Counted from the stretch's first letter, positions 22,867 through 36,256 are shown. The stretch is DNA of 64,000 bases from Climacium dendroides (GCA_950106755.1 CATNNA010000007.1:1178001-1242000); one strand, 5' to 3'. The notes: generated from the sequence alone by a model not told the origin. Made by a program: numbers and translations.

Positions 22867-25758
22867 ATGGATACTATAGATGACCCTGATGTCATGGACA
22901 TGTCATCGGGTTCTGAATCCAGTGAATTCAGACATGATGAAGAGGATTTCATGGCATCTTCAGAAGACGAATTTCAGAATGTCGAAGCAATGAATGTTGG
23001 GGTCCCGGAATGCGAAGGTCTACCGCGTCGGCTTTGGAATACTCGAGTTGTCACCTTGTACAATGAGGCTGGAGTGCTTGTGGGTGAAGGTGTCTGTCAT
23101 AGTGTGAACTCTGACCTCGTTTTGGGTGTCAATGGCCTTCTTGGTGACACCCACGTGGCGATCCACATCTCCAAAACACATAGCAAAGAAGACCTACTAG
23201 AGGAACAAGTGTGCTCATTGTTGGCTTGGCCTATTCATCTTGTCCACTGTCGTGGAGCTAGCCTTAGAGACCATGAGGCTAGGGACAAATTCAATTGTCT
23301 CCAACAGGCTCTCTTAAATCCGCCCTCTTCGACGTCTTCGAGACCATACACAAGTATGGTCCGAAATGCGCCCCGTGAAACAAATTTGAAATCGAAGGAG
23401 TTGCTTACTCAAGATTCCATCCATGCAGTGTCTACTAAAATATGTTGTAGTCGCAACTGTGTTCAGCCATTTCCTAGGGATAAGATTCGAGCCTTTCGTG
23501 AACGCATGTATCACAACTCCACGTTCAAACACAGGACCTACATGAAAATGGATGTGCATAGGCAGGTGCATGTTGACGAGCGTGGTAGACGAATGGTGTC
23601 AATTGACAATACACCGGTATGTATGCGAGCGTGGATGCATATAGCTGGGGTCCCTGAGGCCACATTCTATCGCTACCAATCGTACATGAGGCGTGGTCGA
23701 GAGGCAAAGGACCATGGCAATAAGGGAACGGTGAAACCGAGGAAACACACTCAACAAGCTATAGCAACATTGAAGTGCATTCTGGAGAAAGAGGCAGATC
23801 TCATGCCTCATCGTACGAAGACCCTGAAGTCAAGAGAGAAAGTTGTGGCCAAGATCCTACCTTCCACCTTCCAGTGGAGGAATAAGATGAAAGAACTCAA
23901 TGATGTCAATGCTGTTTTTGGACTGAGTGAGGTGTCAGCTTCGAACTTGAGTAAGATTAGATGCTGTAAGTTCCGTGAGTATGAAGTGAAGAAGCCTGGA
24001 GACAATTTTGCGTGATGTGGCACGTGTGACAAATTGCAAGACCTCAAGAAGGGTGCTATAAGTGGATCTCACAATGAATTGAAGTATTCTCGAAAGTTGG
24101 ATAGGCACAATGAGATTGCTCGAGCTCATCGGGAGTTGTATTATGCAAACCGTCACCGTTCAGTAGCTTTTCCACACAAATGCCTCACAGTTATGCACGA
24201 CAAGATGGATCATGCAAAGACTGCTTCTCCAGTCTTTTCCCACAGGAGTAAGGAGCTTGATGGCCTTGTGAAATTGCTTGTGTCTGTCACTGGCATGATT
24301 GCTCATGGTCATGGAGATGTGCGTTACGCACATTATGGTTTGGATCTCTTTAAACACGATTCAAACTATACAATTGGTTTTATGGCAAAGTTGTTGCGGG
24401 ATCTAGAATTGCCATCGAAGTCTTCTTCTCGGCAATTATTTTCTGGGTCAGGGTCTTCAAATTTGTTCAGGGCAGTGCTGCAGGGTAAAGAAATGTACGA
24501 CGCGTCACTGCCACCACCTCCAATGAATGCAATTCCAGCAGTGCCTTTGCCTCCTATTTTGAATGTGCAAATGGACAATGCCACCGGCGACAACAAGAAT
24601 AGATATGTTTTCTGTTTTTGGTCTCTACTTGTTACTAACAAGATCTTCAGAGAAGTGTATGTCAACTTCATGATTGTTGGTCACACATACGACGACATTG
24701 ACGCATTGTTTGGAAGATGGAGCATGCTGTTGAAGAAGGAGAACTTCCCAACAATCCCGGCGCTCATGAAGTCATTCATGGATGTTGAGTCTATTCCTAC
24801 TATCCCTCACCTCATAGAGGAGGTGCCTGATTTCAAGCGTTTCATTGCAGGAAAATGGATGGATGGTGATGAAATCCTTATGGGACACACAAGACCGCAA
24901 CAAGTGAAGTTCTACCTAGACTCTGTTGGATGCCCAGTCATGAAGTACAAGTTGAAGTGCACGGATGAAAACTAGTTAGGCAGACATGGTCAAGCCATTA
25001 AGTTGTGGAAAGAAGACGATGAAGGACGGAGTTTGTGGCCACGTGGTGTGCCTTTGCTAGTACCACTCAACCCAATGAAAGGTGTCCATGACATTGTCAA
25101 AGGTTTATCAGGATTCATAAACTATTGGGACGACTTGTGTAGAGCAGACGTGAGTGGAGAACATCGTAGGCGCTATGAGAATGTGGTGCGCTATTGGCAT
25201 GGTGTAAAGGCAGCTCTTCAAGAGCCCCTTCCTACTTCTAATGCTCTAAAAGATGGTTTCTGGCCAACTACTCGTATTCAAGTGACAGAAGCTGACCATT
25301 TAGACGAAGATGGTGAAGATCTCGAGGAGCATGGAGAGGATGAGCCTTATGTTGGGCCCTTGAGGGATCGTCTACAACCATCCTTTAGGGTGGCTCGAGA
25401 TGTATACGAAGGGTATTTTGTTGCAGTTCGCCCTGCAGACGGTGACAGCAGACCAGTTTGGATTGCTAGAGCATTGTCTGATCCAAACTCTAACCCCGAG
25501 AAACCAAACTGTGTGCACATTCAATACTTTCGGCCAACATCACGCAATCAAGAAGTTCAAGACTTCTATGAAGGATGGGATAGTGATAGAGGTTTGCTTT
25601 GGAGGGTTGATGAAACCGAAGAACCTGCGTGGGAGACAACAAACGCTTTAATTACAGCATGGAAGTCTCAAAACAGAAGAGGAACTCGCCAATGCAGAAT
25701 CAAGATCCCTACAGTTCAAATCGAAATCATCAACCAGAGTTTGGCTTCATATACATGA
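22867..25758 (+). pseudogene. DUF7869-type transposase-like gene, two nonsense codons
   Basis: One frame of about 964 codons runs from ATG 22867 (just after a TTTTTACAG acceptor, so a 5' exon may exist) to TGA 25758. It is broken only by TGA at 24013 (likely CGA) and TAG at 24973 (likely CAG). The N-terminus is acidic. A central Cys pair (CGTCDKL) precedes a region with DKMDHAKT (about residue 443), QMDNATGDNKNRYV (about 568) and VGHTYDDIDALFGRWS (about 603). These are the landmarks of DUF7869 proteins, a widespread family with an RNase H-like DDE transposase look. The Asp residues in these motifs are the candidate catalytic set. A C-terminal part (VRPADGDSRPVWIARAL, residues about 855-872) recalls a BAH-like or similar fold. 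It is divergent from the ParB-like gene and shares its palindromes. Confidence 0.7.
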
Positions 25759-26194
25759 TATGGAGAAATCATGTACATACATTGGATGCATTTTAACTAT
25801 GACATTCATATGGAGGGTATTGTTTTATTTCTACATCTTATATGGAGTTGTTTTTCATTGCATAAGTGTTGGACCCTTAATATTATAATAGATGATAGTC
25901 GTTTCAGTTTTTTTTAGAGGATATAGGTTTCCGTTGATTGATTCTATTTTAGTGTTTAATATTGCATGATTGTTTTCAAGTGTATGTTTTGTGTTTACAA
26001 AACAATGGAATTTAAATATAGTCTTTAATATATATATATATTTTTTATTCTTGAGCTCTATTTTCTCTATTTTTTAATTCATTTTCTTATTTGTGTATCA
26101 CTAAATATATTTTATTTGAAATTACATTGCTATTGGAGAAAAAAATGTAGTGGATATATCCACTATTTATTTGGTTAACATGTAAAGCACTTGT
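25759..26194. other. AT-rich 3' flank of the DUF7869-type gene
   Basis: No coding signal. Contains an 18-bp perfect palindrome TAGTGGATATATCCACTA (about 26149-26166) and an (AT)n run near 26030. No terminal inverted repeat of the element could be recognised. Confidence 0.4.
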
Positions 26195-26375
26195 CACATT
26201 CTGGGTAGGGGGTCGGTTGGTCGTTACAACTTTCCTGCCGGCAAAGCTCACTTAGTAGCACCAAGTCATGTTTTTTCTCTCATGCGCTCATACAAACCCA
26301 ATGGGAATCGAACCCGGACTGCTTCAATGAGATGAACAACCCCTTACAACCAACCGTGGAGCTTATGACTTGGTG
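26195..26375 (-). mobile_element. tRNA-derived SINE-like element
   Basis: On the minus strand GGGTTCGATTCCC is a strong RNA polymerase III B box (complement at about 26309-26321). It is preceded by an A-box-like region (AAGCTCCACGGTTGG) about 50-60 bases upstream, the layout of tRNA-derived SINEs. A short inverted repeat (CACCAAGTCAT near 26259, ATGACTTGGTG near 26364) brackets this segment. No clear tail or target duplication was found. It is not a functional tRNA, because no cloverleaf closes. Confidence 0.4.
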
Positions 26376-28853
26376 TTCAAAAGATGTCATTCTCTTCACT
26401 TATATAAATCAAAACATATACCCTAAAGCAAACTTCATGTATTTGAACAGTCCATCACTAAAAAGACTCTCATTTTAATGGAAATTGTGTATTACAACTA
26501 GCAAAGTTAGTATTTGCCCACCTAAACTACTTAACATTACAATTCACTTTTTAGGGCCTAAATGGAAAATATTATTATGAGAGGCCCTAAACCTCTCAAA
26601 ATATTGAATATTGTGTTTAGCCTTCATGTCTTTAGGGAATGGTTCTAAGATCGTAGATCTTGTGAAGGATAGTCCTAAGATGTTTTTGCTTTTTGCATAC
26701 TTATCTACTAGTGAAGAATTGGCCATCTTTAGGCAAGACATTACAAACATTGCCAAGATGGCAGTGCACTCTCCCCCTTAAGTGGAATGTGACTTCTTCA
26801 ATGATAGAGACAAATAGGACAACAAGCCACCAACGATTCCACTACCAATATTCTTCATTAGAAGTTCTTGAATCCAAGATGCTATAGTTTCCACTTCAAA
26901 TAGATCAAACCAATCCTAGATTGTACACACAATGTACTACCTACCAACCAAGGCCTTGGTGACTGTGGCTTCAAGCCCTCAAATATAGACGCGAAAGCAC
27001 TAATAACCACATTGATTTTTTATCTTCATCTAGAGAAATATACCATTATCTTCTTTTCATTCAAGAAATTCATCAAAATTTAGAAACCTTTAAAATCGTT
27101 CAACTTCCCCATCAATGGTGAAGTTGACTTAAACAATACATTCTAAACTCTAAAGCCAAGTATGAAAAGTTCCTCAGCAACAATAATTAACATCTAGGGT
27201 GGTGGAAATATCACAGAGATTGCTCTAATATGCCATTTTGCCTCTTTTCTTGTTGGCTACTAGTTGATAGAATTTGCATACATTGATATCTTATTCTTGA
27301 GTTTGGTCAAGCAGCAAAGGATGTTATTCATGCCCGCAAGTGTGTGAAGGGCATAAATCTTTCTATCGATTCATATGTCTTGTTTCCATGTAACCTCCCT
27401 TCTAATGTGGAATCAACATCTTATTTACAGCCCTAGAACCATAGTAGTTTATAAGCTTAGGACCTCGATAGTTTGCAAGCTCAGAACCTTAGTAATTGGC
27501 AGGCTCAGAACCCTATTGGTAAGCAGACTGAAGAACTTGCTAGCTCGTAGCTTCAGAGCCCTGGAAGTTCTCAACTCCATCCTTCTCTCCTCCATAGTAT
27601 ATCAACTAATGGCCAACATGCACAACAATTTGAAAGCTCTAAGGTGCCCTTTGTAGATCTAACATCTAATAGCCCATAGAAATGGAAATCCTTGAGTCTT
27701 GAAACAAAAGTCATAAAGCTAGAGGAGGACCATCATGGCTTCCCTAGGACATTGAGAAGAGGTATCAACTTCAACGCATCTACTTCCGCGGATAACGTGT
27801 CATTAGAGGTGGATACTATAAACCCTCCATTCCCAAGACCTTCCACTAAAACCTCACTTTCTCATCCAAATTCCCCTCCCAATTCAGCGGCTATTGATAG
27901 TTCCACTTCCACGCCCCTTGTTGTCCCTCTTCAAGCACCACTTGTTTCAAAGTTAGTAATTAGATTGGTGGACGGACATCAGGTTGTGGTAAAACTTGAA
28001 GTTGGGTTGGTACAAGGAAGTCCACTAGAGCAACCTTACAAAGTACTAACTTTGGAACACTCCAAGTTTGAAGAATAGGATTTTATTAGTAGCCAACCAA
28101 TAGATGTGTTGATGGACCCCCCAGAGCCTCATAGAAGTAGGAGCAAAGATAGACCTGTAAAGAATTCCTTAGCCTCTCATGATTTTATTCATTCTAATCG
28201 GTCCAAGGCAACAATTAGTTAGCAAAAGCATTCTCGTTGCAAAGACCCCACTAAAAGTAGAGGCATAGGCAATTTTCCAAATGCAGATTTGTCTAACGAG
28301 CATTTGTCTCTAATACATAATCATTAAATTAATTCCAAGTGTCAACAATCTTCTAGAGATCCATCTTAGGCAATGTATAGTATTTTGCAGTACTTGGAAT
28401 TCCATCATGGAATTCTTGCCTATTAGACTATGTGTAGTGTATTTTTGTTTTTTAAATTTGTAGTATTCTAGCATACCTCATCTTCATGTTGTATCAACTG
28501 CCAATTAAAATATGTATGTTTTGTGGTCCAGCGTGCTTGAGAGGAATTTGGAGCCGCGCTTTTAGAATATTTGAAGTGAAGTGCTTGAGCTGAGTAAAGA
28601 TTGCCTTTGATTCTCACAATCAATGTATGATGAAAGTACTTATAGAAACCCCAATCAACCCCAATCAACCCTTCTTCTCGAAGCATTTGGTACAATGGTT
28701 TGGTTCTCTAAAGGGCTTGTGTGGTAAGGGTGCAACTGTAGATAATTGCCTCCTAATTGACGACTCATCTTATAAAAACATTTTGAATAACCCGTATTCA
28801 TCATGTTACCCTCCTACCTATGCAAGGTTTTAGGATTCAAAGCGCAAACCAAG
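26376..28853. other. No intact gene; degenerate coding-like stretch near 27690-28400
   Basis: The plus-strand phase starting near 27692 is open for 128 codons and continues past stops with Ser/Pro/Lys-rich sequence (for example HRSRSKDRPVKNS). It resembles the tail of a retroelement ORF, but I cannot assign it. The rest is AT-rich without recognisable features. Confidence 0.3.
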
Positions 28854-29930
28854 TGTCACATCCCTATCTCCTTGGAGTTCTTGAAGTGCCTTAGTGAGCA
28901 AGGGGAACCTTGGGGTGACTTCCCAAGCCTTACAAGAGCCTAAAAAAGGAGAAATGGGTGTCTTCCGAGCAAATAGGGCACAATAGTGCTCTAGATTTGA
29001 AAGTTACGATAGTGTATCATACATGCTTGTCAAGACCTTGAAAATACACATCCAACCGTTCAAAAAACACGTGATTTGGACTTGTAAACTAAAAGTAATG
29101 CCCGTTCAAAGTTGGCAGTGTTCCGATAATGTTGAGACACTTAAGGGCTAGGAGTGAGAGGTTCCCAATGAATCCTTAATGAAAATATGGCATGTATCAT
29201 ATCATTGAAAATCTAAAAATACAAGAAAGTTAAAATGACAAAAATTATAAGGTTCCAAGCTATGAGTCAAAAGTTATGGCCAAGAAGAGGGTTGTAGTGA
29301 AGGCGTGATGCCTCCCTTAGTGAACCCAAATCTTTGAAGGGCCATAATTTTGTGAGAATTTTTCCAAATGGGACAAGTGAGTAGTCCTTTGGCATCTACT
29401 TGTTGCTTAGATATCCAAAATGGGCTTGAATGTGGGATTTGGAGCTATGACCACAAAATTATGCCATTTGAAAGTTCAAGAGTCAACATAACAACGTGAT
29501 TTTGGTTGAAATCAAGTGATCTTCCAAATCCCAAGTATGTTTAGGGATTCATTTCGACTTAGGACAAGAGGGTCTATTAAATACTACAAAAAATATTATA
29601 TGAAGGATTGGCCTCCCTCTTCACTTCTTTTTGGAGCCTTGGTTAGTCTCGGTGACTCAAGGTAGATAATGCAAGTTCACCACCAGATTCAAGGTACCAT
29701 GGAATACTAGTGTGAGTGTCTTGTGGCATCAGTTGAATGGAGTCCCACCCCTTGCTAAGCCATTTTCTTTGTGTCCCAAGATATAAGTCCCAATTAATAA
29801 TAAAAGACAAGTAGCAAATACTCATAGACCTAGGATGGAGTTGAGGTGACATACAAGGGCGGTTAGTACTGGTGGAGAGTAGTGTCTCTACTTGGTGCTT
29901 GGACATCAATGGAAGTTTCACCCTATGTCA
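28854..29930. mobile_element. Solo LTR (1,077 bp)
   Basis: Begins TGTCACATCCC, a start common among plant Ty3/gypsy LTRs, and ends CCCTATGTCA. It is flanked on both sides by the 5-bp duplication CCAAG (28849-28853 and 29931-29935). No primer site or internal region is present, so an LTR-LTR recombination product. Orientation is not determined. Confidence 0.8.
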
Positions 29931-29935
29931 CCAAG

Positions 29936-31534
29936 TGACATGCTTAATGTCATGAATGGGGTGTGCATGCTAGCAATCTCAGGGACTAGAATTCGGTAAT
30001 ATGAGTTAGAAGATGAAAACTAACACTGTAGGTGCTTGGCATGTGCAGTGTTAATGAATTGGGATTCAAGTAATACTGAAAGTAGAGTGTGGTAAGCCCA
30101 TTAGAAGTTGTAAGGTGTTATTTGGGTCACAACATCTAAATAATTGTCATTCCTGCAAAAATTCATGATTCCATTCCTTCAAGGATTGCTAACGTTTGGT
30201 TTTACAATTATAAAATATTGTAAGGCAAATGCCAATGTTGATTAGGCTCACTTCCTTAAGGGTTCTAAATTATATAATTAGTTTATTCGGATTATTTTGA
30301 AATCTAAAACTAGATATGATGATGTAGGCTCTTTATGGGAGATAAAATAAAGTAGTCATCTCCCAGAGGAGAATGCTTAGCGTATCGATTGCTAGCCGAT
30401 ATCTTTTATTCTATTTTTGATTGTACATGTTTTGTAAAAGTCGTGTAGTACAACTTTTGTAATTAGCTGCCACTTGCAAATTTTGGAACCTCTACTTACT
30501 AGATAATTATTTATAATTAGGGGTTTTATTTCAGGTATATAAAATATTTTACATTCACTAAATTGAATGTCTACTTCAATGAAATGTATGTTTTGGCCTT
30601 TCATTAAAATGTAGTTCTTAGTGTATATTTGCATCTTTCATTGAATGTCCTTGACAATTTTATATTGAGAGTGTTTTAGTTACTATTTTGCCATAGCATT
30701 TCACTTATTGGCCAATGACTGATACTACTATATACATTGTAACTGTACTTAATGTACATATCACTTATTTGAAGGCTTTGCAATGTATTTTGTTCAGGGA
30801 TCCACTAGCGGTCCAAGGTATCCCATCAAGAAATGTGTAGTTCTTTGTGTTACTAAATTGCTATGTTATATTGACCCACAAGTCTCTACTAATTGTTGGA
30901 ATCCGCATCAAAACATTGTACCATGTCCCAAGCTTAAATCTTTATTTGAGATGTTGTGTAGATTCTTTGTGGGTATATGGTCCAAGATGCCCATGCAAGA
31001 ATTGAAATTTTTACTCACACCTACTCCTATAGAGTGTCATCTCCAGATTGTCATTCATTTTTTAATAAGAATATTGTGTTGATAGTGAGAAATTCCCTAG
31101 GTGTTACAAGATGCTCACTTTACTTTTTCCAAGTGGTGATCTAGGAAGGTTTGCATTGAGGATCAAGTCCTCATGGTCAATATTAGCCCAATTTTACTTC
31201 ATAGGACCCCAAATATTGTATACTACATTCCTTCTCCATTTGTCAGAGAACTTTCACTTCCAAATACTAGTCATGTTATTCCAAATGTGAGTGTTGATAT
31301 TATTCTGTTCATTTATGCTTTAGCTAACTATAAATCTATTTCAGATTATTTGAAGTCTTCTCCAAGGCTTAGCCAATTACATTATGAGGTGGCAAAATCC
31401 ATTGAATATGCACAACTTGATTGGCATAGAATTATCTAGTGACTAGTTCTTCGAAATGTATTGGCTACTAGCCGATACACTAGCTGCAATTCTAAACTTT
31501 GTAGTTTTTGCAATTCAAAATCTCTAATTCTATA
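29936..31534. other. No intact gene; two short open frames
   Basis: Plus-strand frames at 30783-31082 and 31173-31439 are consecutive and could be pieces of one decayed protein (hydrophobic, Ser/Pro/Ile-rich, no motif recognised). The surrounding sequence is AT-rich spacer. Confidence 0.25.
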
Positions 31535-31905
31535 GTTAGGTAGTTTAGAATTTGTAGTTAAGTAGTTAAGTAGTTTAGAATATATACTTTTGTAGTTTCA
31601 TAGGTAGTATTGTAGCTTTAGAATTCAATTTTGTTTTGGCTATTAGCCAACAAATGTCCATTTCTTTAATATGCCTTATTTTAAATGAAATGCATCAATT
31701 GGATTGCCTTTATATCATCCATGTATTCGTTAGGATTCATAGTTAGAGAGTTAAATAGTTTAGAATTTGTAGTTTTGTAGTTTATTAGTAGTGTTGTAGC
31801 TCTAGAATTCTATTATGTTTCGGCTACCAACTAACAAATATCCATCGGCTAAATATGTCTTATTTTGAATGAAATACATCAACTAGATTGCCTTTATATC
31901 TATGT
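31535..31905. repeat. Tandem duplication of about 183 bp
   Basis: The stretch from GTAGTTTAGAAT through GATTGCCTTTATATC occurs twice (landmark CTTATTTT(A/G)AATGAAAT at 31675 and 31858, 183 bp apart). Confidence 0.7.
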
Positions 31906-32029
31906 ATTTGTCATTCTAATCTACAATTTTTTATCACTTTAAATAAAAAATGTGATATTGGCCAATCGCCCTTTTTATTTATAGATTGGACAATAGTCTA
32001 TAATTAGTTAAATAGGGGTTATTCATCTT

Positions 32030-32945
32030 GTCTCTATAAATTTATCATTTAGTGCATTGCTCTTATCTCTATGATTTTAACATTTTGTGCATGAATCTTG
32101 TTTATAAAAGTTTAATATTAGGTGCATTAATCTTGTGTGTAAAAGTTTAACATTTAGTGCATTAATCTTGTGTGTAAAAGTTTAACATTTAGTGCATTAA
32201 TCTTGTCTATATAAATTTAATATGTAGTACATCAATCTTGTCTATATATGTTTAACATTTAGTGCATTAATCTTGTCTCCAAAGCTTTAACATTTTGTGC
32301 ATGAATCTTGTTTATAAAGGTTTAATATTAGGTGCATTAATCTTGTGTATAAAAGTTTAACATTTAGTGCATTAATCTTGTCTATATAAATTTAATATGT
32401 AGTGCATCAATCTTGTCTATATATGTTTAACATTTAGTGCATTAATATTGTCTCCAAAGCTTTAACAATTAGTGAATTAATCGTGCTTGTAAAAGTTTAA
32501 CATTTAGTACATTAATCTTGTCTGTAAAAATTTAACATTTAGTGCATTGATCTTTTCTGTAAAATTTTAGCATTTAGTGCATTAATTTTGTTCATAAAAG
32601 TTTAAGAATTTGTGCATTAATCTTGTGTGTAAAAGTTTTACATTTAATACATTAATCTTGTCTATATAAATTCAGAATTTACTACATCAATTTTGTCAAT
32701 ACATGTTTAAGATTTAGTGCATTAATCTTGTTCATAAAAGTTTATCAATAAGTGTCTTAATCTTGCCTGTAAAATTTTAACATTTAGTGAATTATTCTTA
32801 TCTGTAAAAGTTTAACATTTAATTCATTAATCTTGTCCATGAAGGTTTAACATTTTGTGCATTAATCTTGTCTATAATGGTTTATTGTTTAGTGCATTAA
32901 TTTTGTCTATAGAAGTTTAACATTTAGTGCATTAGTCTAATCTAT
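32030..32945. repeat. 34-bp minisatellite, about 26 units
   Basis: Unit: TTAACATTTAGTGCATTAAT followed by CTTGTCTGTAAAAG, repeated head to tail with substitutions. A higher-order duplication is visible (32090-32270 resembles 32290-32450). There is no coding capacity. Confidence 0.9.
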
Positions 32946-35900
32946 AAAAAATAGTGGAAAATAATTACAAGAAATTACTAGCACAGAGAATTTGAATATC
33001 TAAACCTAGATCCAAATACAATGTCAAACAGGCCCCATCTATCACCATATATATTCTTAAATAAATATATCCTTAAAGTTTAACAATAATTCAAATCAAT
33101 GATAAATCTATCAATACACAGTTAGGCAACATCAATTCATTGCAATATTCTTTAGATTCATTCCTTTTTAAGAAAAATATGATGAGCACCCCTATTTAGA
33201 ATGAGTTCAAAGATAAATCTAATTTTAATTATAATTTTGAAAAATTCTCCAATACATGGAAATATTTAAAAAAGCAATCCAAAAAATTCAAGACTTAAAA
33301 TCAAATGTCTAACATGCCAACTAATAGACTTAAACCATATGATAAAATGGTAGAAAGATAACAAAAAAAAATAGATAGTTTGAATACTTTACCTTCAACA
33401 TGTTGTGGAAGATCATCTAAAGCTCAGTACACATTAATCATTCACCCCATTACCTTAACTAGCTAAGGTCTCAATGACTACTACAAACTCATACTTCTCA
33501 ATCTAAGGTAGGAGGTTCTAAAAGAGCACAAGCTCTAAAACCACCCACCTCCTCAAATGTACATTATTTGTACATGTTGCATTTTCATAGCCTTCAGCAA
33601 TGTACAAAAGGTGTATACATTAGGAGGTGGCCAATTTAGAGCCTTATACCATTTCAACTTCAAAATTTCATAACTAATTTTACAAAGCTCCAAAAGTTTT
33701 GAAACAACTTGGATTAGATGTGACTTATTTTTCAAAGAAGATTTATTGAAAAATATTTCAAGAAATTTCACCTCTTCAAAATTCAATTTCAGCTCTCAAA
33801 TGGGTATTCATGGACCTCTTATCTTATACAATGAGTTCATTGCAGGCCTTTCATTTGCCCATGCATGAAAAACATATGATATATATAGTCAACATTTGAG
33901 TAGCTAGCCAAAGTTTGCAAAAGCTTAGAATTCACTTGGAATTTTTGTGCTGAGTATGGAAATGAATCTAATTCACATCAATCTAGGTGGAGTACTTTTG
34001 CAACCACAATGGATGGAATGTCAAATGGAAATGGAGAGTAGTTAAAGCTCTATCTCAAAACTAGTTTCAAAAATCTACAACATAAAAAACATTATCAGAA
34101 CATCTACGACACTACAAGTAGAAGTACATTTGACATTGTAGCAAATGTGATTAACACAAGACTAATCTAATTGACCATTATCCAATTGCCAAATCATTTT
34201 TTATTTAGAAACTAGGACAAAACTACCAATTTTAATTGGAACAGAGAGCATTCCTCCAACTTTGAAACAACCACTTATAAATATATATACTTGCATTCTC
34301 AAAAAAAAAAATTCAACAACCTAATGAACTGATCAATCACTCATGACAAGGGCTTCACTTCAATGAATTAGATCACGATGAGGACTTTGTGCTTCATTAG
34401 GAATTGGATTAGAGCTCTAAATTGAAAAAATTTCAATAAGAGCTAGGGACTCCAAGATAAACTTCTAACTTCCAGCACCAACTTTGAATAACAATACCAA
34501 CTTCGATCTTCCAACACCAACTTCTAGCTTTTCCATAACCAACTTGTAACTTTAGTACTAATTGCTCCCAAGATGGAGAATTGAAAACAAAGAGAGTCTA
34601 ATTTGAAACGACCATTTTGAAAGCCACTGTTTGTAGATCCTATATGTGTACAAAGCTCGACTAATTTTGAAAGCTCCAGAGCAATACAGGACCCCAGAGA
34701 GAAACAACACAAAAGTCATAGAAACCTCATCCAAACTCTAAACCAACAAACTTTGTTACTTTAAAGTTTTGTCCTACTTTGTCTTATTTGAAAATAAGAC
34801 CCCACGAGGTAGAGGATAGGGGGTTTGAGGATTCCCTACAAGGGAAACAGAAGATTCCATTTAAATATAGGATGAGGAGTTTTGAGGAGTTTAGCTTTGT
34901 TTTGGAATAGTTGGACAAAATCGTTAGATTCATGTGGCCCTAGGACTAGTTGGCAAACCAACTAAGCAGTCATAGTGTTGGTTTGTATAAACAATCTTGG
35001 AAGAAGGCAAAGACTGTACATATATATATCCGCAGATGATATGTAAGATAAATAAAAATTTGAAATTGGTTTTCTAGATTTATATATACGTGGAAAGATT
35101 TGAGTCATTCCATTTTATCAATGAGATGAAAGTTATGAAGAATTCTAGTTTGCAAGTAGTAAGTTATGGTATCTCTACTCTAAAATAGACTTTGAAGTTC
35201 TTTATTTAACTTAATTTTACCTATTTTTGGAAAAAAATAAAATCATAGGATATAGATTGTTTATTACTACATTACAACCATTCGGATTGACATTTTTCAA
35301 TTTCATAACTAAATTATCAACAATTTAGTACTTTGAATCATTCTCTACTTTTTACTTACTATTTTTTTCCTATATGTTGTACAATTCCAAATGATCTGAA
35401 ATTTTTCAAGCATGTAGACAACTTGCCTTGAAAAATGAATCCAAAGAAGCACCAAATATATATAAATGTGATCTTGTGAAGTGCAACTATCTAGTTTTTT
35501 GCAAGACCAAAAAAAGGATTTTTGTCACTTAAATCCACATTGTGAAAATTTTTGAAATTTTTTCTATACAATCTCAAACAAGTGTACTACAAGATCTTCT
35601 AGTGACATGTGTCCAAAAATGTTTTTTTTTCTAAATGTTTGTACTTGTACTAGAAATGAAAGTTTTGGAGTGTTTTTGGTAAAAACAGTCAAAGAACTTT
35701 AGTAATTAACCATTGAATGACTTGCAAGATGTTTTTTGTCTAATGAATTGTCGATCCTTGAAACTTTGTGCAAAAAGAGAGATCTTGAGATCTTGCATAA
35801 ATGAGTGAGTACTTTTACTTTTAAAGTAGATGATATCATCCTTTAACCCTTAAACACCGGACTAGTGACTGGAAATCAGCCCTTTTGGAACCGTGACATC

Positions 35901-36000
35901 ATCTAGTTTAAAAAGCCCAAGAGTCAAACTACTGTAGAAGTTGCATAGTTCAAGGATGAATAGTTGCATTTCTGTCCTACACAGCAGAATTCCTTATCAT
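32946..36000. other. AT-rich intergenic sequence, no gene recognised
   Basis: Only short frames occur, without motifs or splice-consistent structure. An isolated TTCTAGTG at about 35597 lacks a partner terminus. Confidence 0.4.
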
Positions 36001-36256
36001 TCATCGGACAAAAACCGTCCGCCGCGGCTTTTACGGGTTAAATATCATCTAATTTAAACATAAGGAGGCAATACATGCAATACTCTGCAAAATATACTCT
36101 AAAACAGCAAAACAGTTCAACATTTGAAAATTCCAAATTCAACCCAAACGACTTCACAGATTTACCAAGTGTACCAGATATATTGGCCATGCATCTGCCA
36201 TAAAAGCTTCAGCTAAAGATTTGCTTTCATAACCCACGAAGTCCAGCATTGATCAG

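Noticed and set aside
26258..26373. A functional tRNA gene
   Set aside because: Only the B box is convincing; anticodon and acceptor stems do not form a cloverleaf of normal length.
35594..35606. TTCTAGTG as a CACTA right end
   Set aside because: No matching left terminus and no subterminal repeats; eight bases are expected by chance in 64 kb of AT-rich DNA.
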